34,483 nucleotides of DNA, from contig JAUNTP010000012.1 of NCBI GenBank assembly GCA_030538585.1, positions 1 through 34,483 of the forward strand, written 5' to 3'. The notes under the pieces are model-generated. The model made no database searches. It was not told where the DNA came from and saw only the letters and a program-made list of their open reading frames with translations. This document shows, piece by piece, positions 1-8,103 of the stretch; the stretch's first letter is position 1, and every line of letters starts with the position of its first letter. This DNA is from Mobilicoccus sp. (lineage in GTDB: Bacteria > Actinomycetota > Actinomycetes > Actinomycetales > Dermatophilaceae). The position numbers and the translations under genes are program-made.

Positions 1-227
1 CGATCGTCCACGACCAGAGGCACGCCGGTCCCGCGCAGCACGTCGTGGAGCTCGCGGCCGACCTGGACGAGGTCGGCGTCCTCCGCGTCCGGGTCACGGA
101 GCTGCACGAAGGTGACCCCACCCTCCAAGGCCTGACGCACCGTCTCGACGACACCGCGGGCGCCGCACTGGGCCGTGTCGGTGACGAGATAGACGGCCAG
201 GGCCGCGGGGGAGAGTCGGGGGCTCAT
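1..227 (-). CDS. thiE: Thiamine-phosphate synthase ThiE, N-terminal part (runs off window)
   Basis: ThiE condenses HMP-pyrophosphate with thiazole phosphate to give thiamine phosphate in the cytoplasm. The first 75 or so residues are visible. They contain the typical first beta strand of the TIM barrel (AVYLVTD, residues 11-17) followed by [11 protein letters not shown] (about 36-46), the diagnostic ThiE signature where the lysine or arginine after VQLR lies near the pyrophosphate site. The ATG overlaps the thiM stop codon as ATGA, so the two are translationally coupled and transcribed together behind the TPP riboswitch. The C-terminal two thirds lie beyond the left edge. The call rests on this N-terminus and on the neighbour thiM. 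Confidence 0.9.
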   Translation of the reverse strand, partial: MSPRLSPAALAVYLVTDTAQCGARGVVETVRQALEGGVTFVQLRDPDAEDADLVQVGRELHDVLRGTGVPLVVDD

Positions 228-1042
228 GCGGTGACTCCTTCGTCGAGTCGCAGTCGTGTCGACAGCTCCTCGGGGGTGAGGGCGAACAGGTGGTCCAGGA
301 GCGACGGGGCGAACGTGCCCGGCCCGTTGCTCGCTGCGGCCGCGGCATCGGCGGCGACCGTGAGCAACCCCGTCGCGGCGCTCGCCGCCAGAAGGGCGTC
401 GTCGCCGGCCGCTGCGAACGCGCCCATAAGCGCCCCCAGCGAGCAGCCGACCCCGGTGACGCGCGTCATCCACGCGTGCCCGTTGTGGAGTCGGACGAGC
501 CGCTCACCGTCGGTGATGTGGTCGACCTCGCCGCTGACGGCCACGACGCAGCCGTGCGTCGAGGCGAGCTCGCGGGCCGCGTCGATGGCGGCGTCGACGG
601 TGTCCGTCGCATCGACGCCGCGGCCACCCGCGCCGCCGGTGAGGCCGAGGATCTCCGAGGCGTTGCCGCGCACGATGGCTGGCGGTGCCACGTCGAGGAG
701 GCGACGACCCACCTGCGTGCGCCACGCGAGGGCACCCGCGGCGACCGGGTCGAGCACCCACGGTGTCCCCGCCCCGGCGGCCGCGGACACCGCGGACTCC
801 ATCGCCGCCACCGTCTCGTCCTGCGGCGTGCCGAGGTTGACGAGCACCGCCCCCGCCACGCCCGCGAAATCGCCGGCCTCGTGCGGGTTGTCCACCATCG
901 CCACCGCCGCGCCCGAGGCGAGCAGCACGTTCGCCGTCCAGTTGGCCACGACGATGTTCGTCAGGCAGTGCACGAGCGGGCCCTGCTCCCGCATCGCGAG
1001 CAGCGCGTCGGCGCAGGTATCGGGTGTAGGGGTAGACGTCAT
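224..1042 (-). CDS. thiM: Hydroxyethylthiazole kinase ThiM
   Basis: ThiM phosphorylates 4-methyl-5-(2-hydroxyethyl)thiazole with ATP, a thiamine salvage step feeding ThiE. At 272 residues the length is normal for this ribokinase-like family. Visible motifs are [19 protein letters not shown] near residue 20, [13 protein letters not shown] in the middle, IVRGNASEI, and the anion-hole/active-site segment [14 protein letters not shown] with the conserved cysteine. I chose the ATG at 1042 because GAAGGGA lies about 7 nt upstream; an in-frame start further upstream (1141) would lie inside the leader and has no family homology. The stop overlaps the thiE start (ATGA). A TPP riboswitch heads the leader, so expression should fall when TPP is plentiful. 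Confidence 0.95.
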   Translation of the reverse strand: MTSTPTPDTCADALLAMREQGPLVHCLTNIVVANWTANVLLASGAAVAMVDNPHEAGDFAGVAGAVLVNLGTPQDETVAAMESAVSAAAGAGTPWVLDPVAAGALAWRTQVGRRLLDVAPPAIVRGNASEILGLTGGAGGRGVDATDTVDAAIDAARELASTHGCVVAVSGEVDHITDGERLVRLHNGHAWMTRVTGVGCSLGALMGAFAAAGDDALLAASAATGLLTVAADAAAAASNGPGTFAPSLLDHLFALTPEELSTRLRLDEGVTA

Positions 1043-1048
1043 CGACGT

Positions 1049-1218
1049 TCCCTTCGTGAGGGGGCTGCTGACCAATCCTGTCGGTTCCCGCGTCGCTGCC
1101 CCGATCTGGCGGCGTTGTCGGCGCTCGACTTGGCCCGCCACGCCTTCGCACCTCCGCCTTGCCAGATCGACGCAGCGCCACGCTCACTGATCGACACGAT
1201 TGCTCAGCAGCCCCCTCA
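1049..1218 (-). promoter_or_regulatory. Putative expression platform of the TPP riboswitch
   Basis: Positions 1057-1077 are complementary to 1198-1218 at 20 of 21 positions (15 consecutive pairs, one C/C mismatch, five more pairs). The 1204-1218 arm belongs to the 3' strand of the aptamer. The other arm ends directly beside the thiM Shine-Dalgarno GAAGGG (1055-1050). A competing small hairpin CCCU-CACGA-AGGG (1062-1050) would cover that ribosome site. Nested inside are further arms 1102-1110/1161-1169 and 1094-1099/1172-1177. Inference: without TPP the long pairing forms and frees the ribosome site; with TPP the aptamer keeps its 3' strand and the ribosome site is masked. Confidence 0.6.
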
Positions 1219-1295
1219 TCCGAACTAGATCAGGTTCCACGGGTGTGATCTCAGCGCGTCTCGCGCACCCCGCGTCGTCCTGCCACCCTAACGAC
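1200..1295 (-). promoter_or_regulatory. TPP riboswitch (THI element) upstream of thiM
   Basis: Read on the minus strand, the segment contains CGGGGTGC, then GCTGAGATCACACCC and GAACCTGATCTAGTTCGGATGAGGG, in the order of the conserved TPP aptamer core (P2, J3-2 CUGAGA, P4 and the pyrophosphate-binding P5 side). It lies about 160 nt upstream of thiM, on the same strand, and the downstream genes are thiamine genes, so the ligand is TPP. Exact aptamer ends are approximate. The unusually long stretch between aptamer and start codon holds nested inverted repeats described separately. Confidence 0.92.
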
Positions 1296-1343
1296 CCCGT
1301 TGCGAGACCGCAGGCCGGGCGCGTGATCAGTCTGGACATGCGC

Positions 1344-1379
1344 CAGGGGCGGGTACCGGTGACCCGGTACCCGCCCCTG
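1344..1379 (-). terminator. Intrinsic-type hairpin after the M28 peptidase gene
   Basis: A perfect 16-bp inverted repeat (1344-1359 and 1364-1379) with a TGAC loop starts 18 nt after the peptidase stop codon. There is no U-run, as is usual for actinobacterial hairpin terminators. It also separates this gene from the thi leader, which is transcribed in the same direction. Confidence 0.75.
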
Positions 1380-1397
1380 AACGTGGAACGAGAAGAC

Positions 1398-2885
1398 TCA
1401 GCCCTGCGCGAGCGGCCGCGTGCTCTCGGCGAGCGTCAACACGGCGTGCGCGATCGCCTTGCTGTTGATCTGCAGCGCATCCCGGTTGATGTTGCTCAGG
1501 TTGTCGGCGGGGGTGTGGTAATTCGGGTCGTAGAGGATGCCCTCCGTGCCGCCGAACAGCTCCACCTCACGCGCGGTCTTGCGACCGTCCGCGCCGGTGA
1601 ACAGACCACCAGCTGCGACACCGTTCTCGATGAACGGCTGGTAGTCCGAGCGGCCCGAGAACTCCGTGTCGACCCACGGCTGGCCGATGGCGTCGAAGTA
1701 GTCGGTGAAGACGCGCTCGGTGCCGATGGAGCCCGCCGGCACGTCGACCGGAGCCTGGTAGGTGGACTCGTCCGCGTCGTACACGCCGATGATGTGGTTC
1801 GGCGAGCCGACCATGTCGAAGTTGAGGTACGTGGCGATGCGGTCGAGCTCGCCCGGGTTGTTCGCCTTGAGGTCGTTGACGTAGTGCCGCGCCCCGAGCA
1901 GGCCCAGCTCCTCGGCGCCCCACCAGGCGAAGCGCACCTTGTTGGCGGGCTTGCCCTGGATGTTGCGCTGCTGGTTGATCTGACGCGCGACCTCGAGGAT
2001 GGCCGCCGAGCCCGACCCGTTGTCGTTGATCCCCGGACCACTGAGGACGGAGTCGAGGTGAGCGCCCGCCATGATGACCTCGTTCGAGCTGCCGAAGGAG
2101 GTCTCGGCGAAGATGTTGAACGTCTGCCGGTTCTCCACCGTCTTGTCGAGCACGAACTGCATGCGCACCGGGCCCGCGTTGGTGAGGGCGACGAGCGCCT
2201 GGCCCTCGGCCTGCGTGATGCCCGTGGACGGCACGTTGCGGGCGTCGATGCCACCCAGGGTGCCGTTGAGGGCGCCCGCGGTGTTGTTGTACACGATGAC
2301 GGCGGCCGCACCGGCAGCGCCGGCGGCCTGCGACTTCTGCGAGAACGGGCACACGCCGCGGCTGACCAGGGCGATCTTGCCGGTGGCGTCGACACCCGCC
2401 CAGTCGGCTGCGTCGCAGCCGTTCGCGTTGACGGGCGTGACGAGCTCGGCGGTGATGCCGGCGGCGGGCGTGCCGGGGGAGTAGCTCATCGGGTTCTGCG
2501 CGACGGTGCGGTTCTCGGGCGAGAGCACCTGCAGGCTCGAGGAGCGCACCTGCTCGAAGACGAAGTCGAAGTACTGACGCGTGGGCTTGTACCCCGCAGC
2601 GCGCAACTGCGCCTCGATGTACTGGGCCGACGCCTCGTACCCGGAGGTGCCGGCGGCGCGGTTGCCGTCGTTGGCCTCCGCGATCTGCTGGAACGACTCG
2701 AGGTGGCCGACGACCGAGTCGACGGTGACGGCCTGGCGCAGCTTCTCGCTGCGCTGCATGGAACGTCCGTCGGTCGCGTTGGGGTTGGCGCGATCCGACG
2801 GAGCGGCCACGGCCATGCTCATGCCGCTGGCGACGAGGCCGGCAGAGACGAGAGCGACAGTGGCGGTGCGGCGTGAGTTCCTCAC
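1398..2885 (-). CDS. Secreted M28-family zinc aminopeptidase with PA domain
   Basis: Predicted exported metallopeptidase that trims N-terminal residues from extracellular peptides. About 495 residues. The N-terminus has a twin-Arg-like RNSRR followed by a hydrophobic stretch ending AVAAPS, a Sec-type signal peptide. A PA domain follows (GKIALVSRGVCPFSQKSQAA and VIVYNN). The M28 zinc site is complete: AHLDSV (His and Asp), GINDNGSG (bridging Asp), WWGAEELGL (catalytic and ligand Glu), LNFDMVGS (Asp) and YHTPADN (His). The start is GTG at 2885, with GGAGG seven nt upstream; longer in-frame starts would precede the signal peptide. Similar to Streptomyces aminopeptidases (aminopeptidase Y family). 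A TACGAT box near 2936-2941 could be its -10 element. Confidence 0.9.
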   Translation of the reverse strand: MRNSRRTATVALVSAGLVASGMSMAVAAPSDRANPNATDGRSMQRSEKLRQAVTVDSVVGHLESFQQIAEANDGNRAAGTSGYEASAQYIEAQLRAAGYKPTRQYFDFVFEQVRSSSLQVLSPENRTVAQNPMSYSPGTPAAGITAELVTPVNANGCDAADWAGVDATGKIALVSRGVCPFSQKSQAAGAAGAAAVIVYNNTAGALNGTLGGIDARNVPSTGITQAEGQALVALTNAGPVRMQFVLDKTVENRQTFNIFAETSFGSSNEVIMAGAHLDSVLSGPGINDNGSGSAAILEVARQINQQRNIQGKPANKVRFAWWGAEELGLLGARHYVNDLKANNPGELDRIATYLNFDMVGSPNHIIGVYDADESTYQAPVDVPAGSIGTERVFTDYFDAIGQPWVDTEFSGRSDYQPFIENGVAAGGLFTGADGRKTAREVELFGGTEGILYDPNYHTPADNLSNINRDALQINSKAIAHAVLTLAESTRPLAQG

Positions 2886-3098
2886 GTCTGGTCCTCCAGG
2901 GGAGATGGGAGCTTCATCGTCGAAGCTCGGTGGCCGGATCGTAGGAAGCCCAGGGCTCCTCGCGACAGATGCGACACGAGACCGAGCGGTGAACGGACCC
3001 TGGGGACGCCGAACGGTTGATCTGAGACCCACCGATGTCCGTCCGTGTGGGCGGATGCCCGAATGTGTATGAAACGGGCGAAGGTTCAGTGACTCCCG

Positions 3099-3884
3099 TC
3101 ACTCGAGGTCGACGAGCACCGGCGCGTGGTCGCTCGCCCCTTTGCCCTTGCGCTCCTGGCGGTCGATGGCCGCACCGACCACCCGCTCCGCCAGAGCGGG
3201 GGAGGCCAGGGCGAAGTCGATCCTCATGCCCTGCCGCTTGGGGAACCTCAACTGTGTGTAGTCCCAGTAGGTGAATTCGCCGGGGGTGTGCGGCCGCACG
3301 ACGTCGGTGAACCCGGCCTCGACGACCCCCGCGAACGCGGCACGCTCCGGGGGCGAGGTGTGGGTCCGGCCGCGAAAGAACTCGACGTCCCACACGTCCT
3401 CGTCCTGCGGCGCGACGTTCCAGTCGCCCATGAGGCAGATCTGGGCGCGCGGGTCGTCGGTCAGCCACGAGGAGGCCGCCCCGCGCAACGCCGCCAACCA
3501 GTCGAGCTTGTACTGCAGGTGCGGGTGTCCGAGCTCGCGGCCGTTGGGCACGTACAGCGACCAGATGCGCACGCCGTCGCACGTCGCCCCGATGGCGCGC
3601 GCCTCGGCCGCGGGGTCGGGCTCGCCCCATGACGGCATGCCCTCGAACCCGACGTTGACGTGAGTCAGGCCGACGCGGCTGACGATCGCCACCCCGTTCC
3701 ACTGATCGAGGCCGTGCGCGGCCACCTCGTACCCGGCATCGACGAACCGCTGGAGCGGGAACTGGTCGTCCCGGCACTTGGTCTCCTGCATCGCGAGGAC
3801 ATCGACGTCGTGCCGCTCCAGCACGCCGAGGACCCGGTCGAGCCGGCTGCGGATGGAGTTCACGTTCCAGGTGGCGATACGCAC
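3099..3884 (-). CDS. xthA: Exodeoxyribonuclease III (AP endonuclease)
   Basis: Cytoplasmic Mg-dependent exonuclease/AP endonuclease of base-excision repair. 261 residues, normal length. The ExoIII fold motifs are in order: MRIATWNVNSIRSRL at the start, AMQETKC with catalytic Glu34, GDWNVAP in the middle, YTYWDY-type segment near residue 210 and the terminal SDHAPV with the catalytic His. The GTG at 3884 has no Shine-Dalgarno but a TAGGGT box six nt upstream (3896-3891), suggesting a leaderless transcript. It is divergent from the lyase gene that follows. Confidence 0.95.
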   Translation of the reverse strand: MRIATWNVNSIRSRLDRVLGVLERHDVDVLAMQETKCRDDQFPLQRFVDAGYEVAAHGLDQWNGVAIVSRVGLTHVNVGFEGMPSWGEPDPAAEARAIGATCDGVRIWSLYVPNGRELGHPHLQYKLDWLAALRGAASSWLTDDPRAQICLMGDWNVAPQDEDVWDVEFFRGRTHTSPPERAAFAGVVEAGFTDVVRPHTPGEFTYWDYTQLRFPKRQGMRIDFALASPALAERVVGAAIDRQERKGKGASDHAPVLVDLE

Positions 3885-3896
3885 CCGCCAACCCTA
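3885..3896 (-). promoter_or_regulatory. Leaderless -10 box for xthA
   Basis: TAGGGT (3896-3891) followed by six nt and the GTG start. This spacing would put the transcription start at or next to the start codon. No -35 element is obvious. Confidence 0.5.
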
Positions 3897-3977
3897 TGCG
3901 CCCTCAGCCGCCACCGTCTCTCGCCGATGGGAGCCACACCAGCCCGATGCCGGGCCGGCCCCGATCTAGGAGCTCCG

Positions 3978-5579
3978 ATGTCTCGCCGCGCGCGCCTCGC
4001 CGCCGTCCTGTTGACCGCCGTCATGGCGGCGGGCTCCGTGATCGCCGTCCCGACCAGCGCCCACGCTGCGACGCCGTCCACGGACGAGCAGTGGCGCGCC
4101 GCGGGCTGCGGGTTCGCGAGCACCACCCCGGTACCGGACGGCTCGCTGCCGGCCGTGTCGATGCCGCCCGCCGCCCCCTGGAACATCGGCGCGATGACCC
4201 GCACCCACTGGGCTCAGCCTGCCGTCGCCGACCCGACGTGGCGCCTCTGGTTCTACAGCCTGCGCTGGACCCGCCCTGTCGCCAAACGCGCCTACGACGA
4301 CGGACAGACGCGCACCCTGGCCAAGGTCCTCAGCCAGATCGACAGCTTCTACCGGCTGCACCCCGACACCGGAAAACCCCTCATGGGCTGGGACGAGGGC
4401 ACCTCTTTGCGCCGCCTCGAAACGCTGAACTGCCTGTACATCCTCACCGGCGACCCCCGCCTCGAACGGCACATGGCCGCCGAGGTGGCCGTGCAGTTCA
4501 GCCCCCGCTACTACGGCCCGCCCTACGCCCCTGTTCACAACCATGGCCTCATGGCCAACCTGCGCGTCAAGCACGCCGGTGAACTGACCGGCCGACGCGA
4601 CTGGGTCGACCGGTCCCGCGCCCGCATCCACTCCGAGTCGGCGCTCGCGTTCACCAGGCAGGGCACGTCGGTGGAGCAGTCGTCGGACTACCACCTCATC
4701 AACCGCACGATGTGGCTGGACGCCGCGAACCGCCTGGAGGCGAGCTCACCCGGTGACCCCGTCGCTAAGGACATCCGCGCCCGCATGGAGAAGGCCGCCG
4801 TCGTCGGCCGCTGGCTGACCGCGCCCGACGGCGACCTGGTGCAGATCGGGGACTCGCGACGCACGCCCGGCCTGCGTCCGCTGGGCACGGAGCGAGCCCG
4901 CGCCTTCCGGGACGACGAGGCCGGCCTCATCGCCGGCCGCTGGTCCTGGACCGACCCCGACACGAGTCACTACACGCTGCGGTACGGCCCCGCCCGATGG
5001 GCGCACGGCCACCACGACAAGGGCGCCGTCACCTGGTCGACGGCCGGCACGCGCGTCCTGGTGGGGCCCGGCTACTTCTCCTACGACTGGAGCGACCGCT
5101 TCGCTGCCCGGGCTCGCACCGCTCAGGCGCAGAACGCGTCCTGGCCGGTGCGCGGACGGCTCGACGTGCGGGCCTCGGCCATCGCCCGATACGGGGAGGG
5201 CAACACGGCGAACCGGCACGTGTGGCGCGTCAGCGACCGCGTGTACGGGGTCTCCCGCAGCCGCACCGTGCAGGTGGAAGACCCGGCGCGGCGCCTCGTC
5301 GTCACCGACGCCTACCCGGCCCGCACCGCGATACGTCAGTCGTGGCACCTGGACCCGGCGTGGGATCTCGTCAACGTGCGCGGCCGCACCCTCAACCTGC
5401 GCCACGCCGACGGTCGTACCCTGCAGATCACGACGACCGGCACGATCGTGTCCCACCGCAAGGGCAGCACCAACCCCCTCGAAGGCTGGAACTACCCAGG
5501 TCCCCGTCAGCGCACGCAGAACTGGCAGATCACCCTCGGCGGCAGCGGCACCATGACCACGACCTTCACCGTGCGCTGA
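3978..5579 (+). CDS. Secreted heparinase II/III-family polysaccharide lyase
   Basis: Probably an exported lyase that cleaves uronate-containing polysaccharides by beta-elimination; the substrate cannot be read from sequence. 533 residues. A signal peptide covers roughly residues 1-34 (RRARLAAVLLTAVMAAGSV, then AHAATP). An alpha-helical toroid domain follows with VHNHGLMANLRV (conserved Asn-His region) and QGTSVEQSSDYHLIN with the Tyr-His pair typical of the catalytic site. The C-terminal part is the beta-sandwich (YTLRYGPARWAHGHHDKGA, GPGYFSYDW, and later RQSWHLDP). The ATG at 3978 follows AGGAG with good spacing; longer in-frame versions would precede the signal peptide. Convergent with the next gene, only 9 nt apart. 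Confidence 0.8.
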   Translation: MSRRARLAAVLLTAVMAAGSVIAVPTSAHAATPSTDEQWRAAGCGFASTTPVPDGSLPAVSMPPAAPWNIGAMTRTHWAQPAVADPTWRLWFYSLRWTRPVAKRAYDDGQTRTLAKVLSQIDSFYRLHPDTGKPLMGWDEGTSLRRLETLNCLYILTGDPRLERHMAAEVAVQFSPRYYGPPYAPVHNHGLMANLRVKHAGELTGRRDWVDRSRARIHSESALAFTRQGTSVEQSSDYHLINRTMWLDAANRLEASSPGDPVAKDIRARMEKAAVVGRWLTAPDGDLVQIGDSRRTPGLRPLGTERARAFRDDEAGLIAGRWSWTDPDTSHYTLRYGPARWAHGHHDKGAVTWSTAGTRVLVGPGYFSYDWSDRFAARARTAQAQNASWPVRGRLDVRASAIARYGEGNTANRHVWRVSDRVYGVSRSRTVQVEDPARRLVVTDAYPARTAIRQSWHLDPAWDLVNVRGRTLNLRHADGRTLQITTTGTIVSHRKGSTNPLEGWNYPGPRQRTQNWQITLGGSGTMTTTFTVR

Positions 5580-5588
5580 TCGCGACGC

Positions 5589-6479
5589 CTACGGAGCGAG
5601 ACCCTCACGCGCGTGCACGAGCGCAGTGAGCAGCCGCGTGGTCGGCGTGGGCACGCCGTGCCGCTGCCCGCGGCGCACGATCTCGCCGGTGAGGAAGTCG
5701 ATTTCGGTGAGCCGCCCGCGGGCCAGGTCCTGGGCCGTGGACGAGAGCTGGTTCGGCATCGTGTGCGCCAGCTGCGCCGCCTGGGCGACGAGGTCGTCCG
5801 GCAGGTCGACCCCCTCGGCGCGCCCGACCGCGAGACACTCACGACCGACGTCCTCGACGACCTGCGGCATCCCGGGCACGCTCCACAGCTCGCCGTAGGT
5901 GCGTCCCGTGACCGCGGACAGCGGATTCCAGATGCAGTTGGCGATGAGCTTGGCCCACAGGGCGACCCGCACGTCCGGAACGCCGCGCACGACGATGCCG
6001 GTGCCCTCGAACGCCTCGGCGAGCCGGTCGGCGTCGGCACCGGCATCGAGGACCAGCTCCCCGGCGCCGTGGTAGCGCACGTGACCCGGCCCGACCATGC
6101 CCACCGCGACGTAGATCACCGACGGCGCCACCCTCGCGTCGAGGCCCGCATCGAGGACCTCGGCGTTGCCGATGCCGTTCTGCACGCTGACGACAAGTGT
6201 GTCCGACCGAACGTGCGCCGCGAGCTGCTCCGCCGCGGTCGCGGTGTCCATCGATTTGACGCAACACAAGACGACATCGGCGCGGGCGACGACCGCAGGG
6301 TCCGTCGTCGCTGCCACGGGGACGACCTCGTCGCCGTCGGCGCGGGTGATTCGCAGGCCCGAGGCGGTGACGGCGTCGACATGCCCAGCCCGACCGATGA
6401 GGACGACGTCGCGGCCGGCGGCGGCCAGCCGTGCCCCCAGATAGCTGCCGACGGCCCCGGCTCCCATGATCGCGATCAC
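5589..6479 (-). CDS. Ketopantoate reductase family protein (PanE/ApbA)
   Basis: NADPH-dependent 2-dehydropantoate 2-reductase family, pantothenate/CoA pathway if it is a true PanE. 296 residues. The N-terminus has the dinucleotide-binding motif MGAGAVGSYLGARLAAAG (about residues 5-22), then VLIGR, VVLCCVKSMDT, and VVSVQNGIGN, all typical of the family. The C-terminal helical domain has AKLIANCIWNPLSAVTG (catalytic Lys and Asn region) and TEIDFLTGEIVRRGQ. GTG at 6479 is preferred because GGGAAGGGA lies about 6 nt upstream. No other pantothenate genes are adjacent, so a paralogue with another 2-oxo acid substrate is possible. Confidence 0.85.
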   Translation of the reverse strand: MIAIMGAGAVGSYLGARLAAAGRDVVLIGRAGHVDAVTASGLRITRADGDEVVPVAATTDPAVVARADVVLCCVKSMDTATAAEQLAAHVRSDTLVVSVQNGIGNAEVLDAGLDARVAPSVIYVAVGMVGPGHVRYHGAGELVLDAGADADRLAEAFEGTGIVVRGVPDVRVALWAKLIANCIWNPLSAVTGRTYGELWSVPGMPQVVEDVGRECLAVGRAEGVDLPDDLVAQAAQLAHTMPNQLSSTAQDLARGRLTEIDFLTGEIVRRGQRHGVPTPTTRLLTALVHAREGLAP

Positions 6480-6557
6480 GACGTTCCCTTCCCTCGGTGG
6501 CCCCGGCACCGACGCCGGTGATGGTCACCCTAGGAGGCGTGCGCTCGTGATGCTCCC

Positions 6558-6569
6558 TACGGTGGAGGC
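6558..6569 (+). promoter_or_regulatory. Leaderless -10 box for the SDR gene
   Basis: TACGGT (6558-6563), six nt, then ATG. The GGAGG inside the spacer is too close to the ATG to be a good Shine-Dalgarno. Confidence 0.45.
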
Positions 6570-7319
6570 ATGACGACTGCTCTCATCACGGGCGCCACCT
6601 CGGGGATCGGGGCCGCGTTCGCCGACCGGTTGGCCGCCGACGGGCACGACCTCGTCCTCGTCGCCCGCTCGGAGTCGACCTTGCAGGAGAAGGCCGCCAC
6701 CCTGCGGGCCGGCGGGGTCGAGGTCGAGGTGCTCGTCGCCGACCTGGCCGACCGGGAGGCCGTCGAGCAGGTCGCGGAGAGGCTGAGGAGCGAGGGCTCA
6801 CCGGTCGACCTCCTCATCAACAACGCCGGGTTCGGCACCGGTCAGGGGTTCCTCGAGAACGACATCGCCGAAGAGGAACGGTCGATGGCCGTCATGATGC
6901 AGGCGGTCATGGTGCTCTCCCACGCCGCCGGGCGCGCGATGGCCGAGCGTGGCCACGGGGCGATCATCAACGTCAGCTCCGTCGCGTCGTTCATGTACTC
7001 GGGCTCGTACTCGGCGGCCAAGGCGTGGGTGACGACGTTCACCGAGGGCATCGCCACCGAGCTCGAGCCGCGCGGTGTCGTCGCGACAGCCCTGTGCCCC
7101 GGCCTCACCCGCACCGACTTCCACCGCCGCGCCGGCATCACCGGCATCGACCAGGCGGCCCTGTGGTTGCAGGTCGACGACGTCGTCGATACGTGCCTCG
7201 CCGACGTGCGTCGTCGCAAGGTCATCAGCGTCCCGGGCGTGCAGTACAAGGTGCTCACGTCGGCGCTGGAGGTCATGCCCCGACCGTTGGCCCGGGCCAT
7301 CAGTCGAGCGCTGCGCTGA
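6570..7319 (+). CDS. Short-chain dehydrogenase/reductase
   Basis: NAD(P)-dependent classical SDR of unknown substrate, cytoplasmic. 249 residues. The cofactor motif TGATSGIGAAF (TGxxxGxG) lies at residues 7-17, LVADLAD near 53, NNAGFGTG near 89, the catalytic Ser in INVSSVASF, and YSAAKAW with the catalytic Tyr and Lys. ALCPGLTRTDFH follows as usual. An Arg after the second strand (VARSES) favours NADPH. Similar to the ElbB/DltE-like 'SDR family NAD(P)-dependent oxidoreductase' group common in Actinobacteria. Divergent from the panE-like gene; pyrE follows 44 nt downstream with its own promoter box. Confidence 0.9.
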   Translation: MTTALITGATSGIGAAFADRLAADGHDLVLVARSESTLQEKAATLRAGGVEVEVLVADLADREAVEQVAERLRSEGSPVDLLINNAGFGTGQGFLENDIAEEERSMAVMMQAVMVLSHAAGRAMAERGHGAIINVSSVASFMYSGSYSAAKAWVTTFTEGIATELEPRGVVATALCPGLTRTDFHRRAGITGIDQAALWLQVDDVVDTCLADVRRRKVISVPGVQYKVLTSALEVMPRPLARAISRALR

Positions 7320-7350
7320 CGGTCCGGTCACGCGGCAGAAGCGACGAGCC

Positions 7351-7363
7351 TAGGCTGGGCGCC
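7351..7363 (+). promoter_or_regulatory. Leaderless -10 box for pyrE
   Basis: TAGGCT (7351-7356) followed by seven nt and the pyrE ATG; no ribosome-binding site can be seen. Confidence 0.5.
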
Positions 7364-7909
7364 ATGACCGCACGCGAGCAGCTCCTCGATCTCATCAAGG
7401 CCAAGGCCGTCGTTCACGGCACGGTGACGTTGTCGTCCGGCAAGGAGGCCGACTACTACGTCGACCTTCGTCGCATCACCCTCGACGGCGAGGCTGCTCC
7501 CCTGGTGGGCGAGGTCATGGGCGAGCTCGTCGCCGACCTGGAGTTCGACGCCGTGGGCGGATTGACGATGGGCGCCGACCCGGTAGCCACCGCGATGCTT
7601 CACGCCGCTGCCGCGCAGGGAAGGCGGGTGGACGCGTTCGTCGTCCGCAAGGCCGAGAAGGCCCACGGCCTGCAGCAGCGCATCGAGGGCCCGTCGGTGT
7701 CCGGACGCCGGGTGCTCGTCGTCGAAGACACGTCCACCACCGGCGGATCCCCCCTCACCGCCGTCGAGGCGTGCCGCGAGGCGGGCGCCGAGGTCGTCGC
7801 CGTCGCCGTCATCGCCGACCGCAGCTCCGGCGCCGGCGAGCGCATCGAAGCCGAGGCCGGCGTCCCCTACCGCTACGCCTACGGCCTGGCAGACCTCGGC
7901 CTGAGCTGA
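7364..7909 (+). CDS. pyrE: Orotate phosphoribosyltransferase
   Basis: PyrE converts orotate and PRPP to OMP in pyrimidine synthesis. 181 residues, normal for the short actinobacterial form. Motifs: VTLSSGKEADYYVDLRR at about 23-39, LTMGADPVA in the flexible region, AFVVRKAEKAHG with the catalytic lysines, and the PRPP-binding loop VLVVEDTSTTGGS near residue 123. ATG at 7364 chosen for homology; it lacks a Shine-Dalgarno and has a TAGGCT box seven nt upstream. In Actinobacteria pyrE often lies near a SpoU methyltransferase gene and fba, as here. The hairpin at 7932-7995 follows 22 nt after the stop and may terminate it. Confidence 0.96.
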   Translation: MTAREQLLDLIKAKAVVHGTVTLSSGKEADYYVDLRRITLDGEAAPLVGEVMGELVADLEFDAVGGLTMGADPVATAMLHAAAAQGRRVDAFVVRKAEKAHGLQQRIEGPSVSGRRVLVVEDTSTTGGSPLTAVEACREAGAEVVAVAVIADRSSGAGERIEAEAGVPYRYAYGLADLGLS

Positions 7910-7931
7910 GTCCAGCGACCCTCTCCCGAAA

Positions 7932-7995
7932 GGACAGTTGAAAGGACAGCGTTGGTGTCGTGATGGCGACACTAACGCTGTCCTTTCGCCTGTCC
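7932..7995. repeat. Two-part palindrome, left copy (flanks AbiEi-like gene)
   Basis: Inner arms 7941-7960 and 7967-7986 (20 nt, 19 Watson-Crick pairs plus one G/T) enclose a 6-nt loop. A 3x3 internal loop separates them from outer arms 7932-7937 and 7990-7995 (GGACAG/CTGTCC). It may terminate pyrE. A second copy with the same architecture lies at 9052-9125 on the other side of the next gene. Confidence 0.85.
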
Positions 7996-8011
7996 GCTGG
8001 GGCTCGGCGCG

Positions 8012-8055
8012 ATCCACAGGTGGGTGTTGCGCGCGGGTGACATCCACAGGTGGGT
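8012..8055 (+). repeat. Two direct copies of ATCCACAGGTGGGT
   Basis: Identical 14-mers at 8012-8025 and 8042-8055, spaced exactly 30 bp start to start, in the leader of the AbiEi-like gene. Each holds the small palindrome CCACAGGTGG and resembles a DnaA box (TTATCCACA) at 7 of 9 positions. They could be operator sites for a regulator; function unknown. Confidence 0.6.
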
Positions 8056-8103
8056 CGTTTCGGGACACCGTGACCGCCACCCTCGCGGTGTTCTGGACTC
8101 GTG

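Noticed and set aside
8012-8055. DnaA boxes marking a replication origin
   Set aside because: Only two imperfect matches, no AT-rich unwinding region and no dnaA, dnaN or recF genes nearby.
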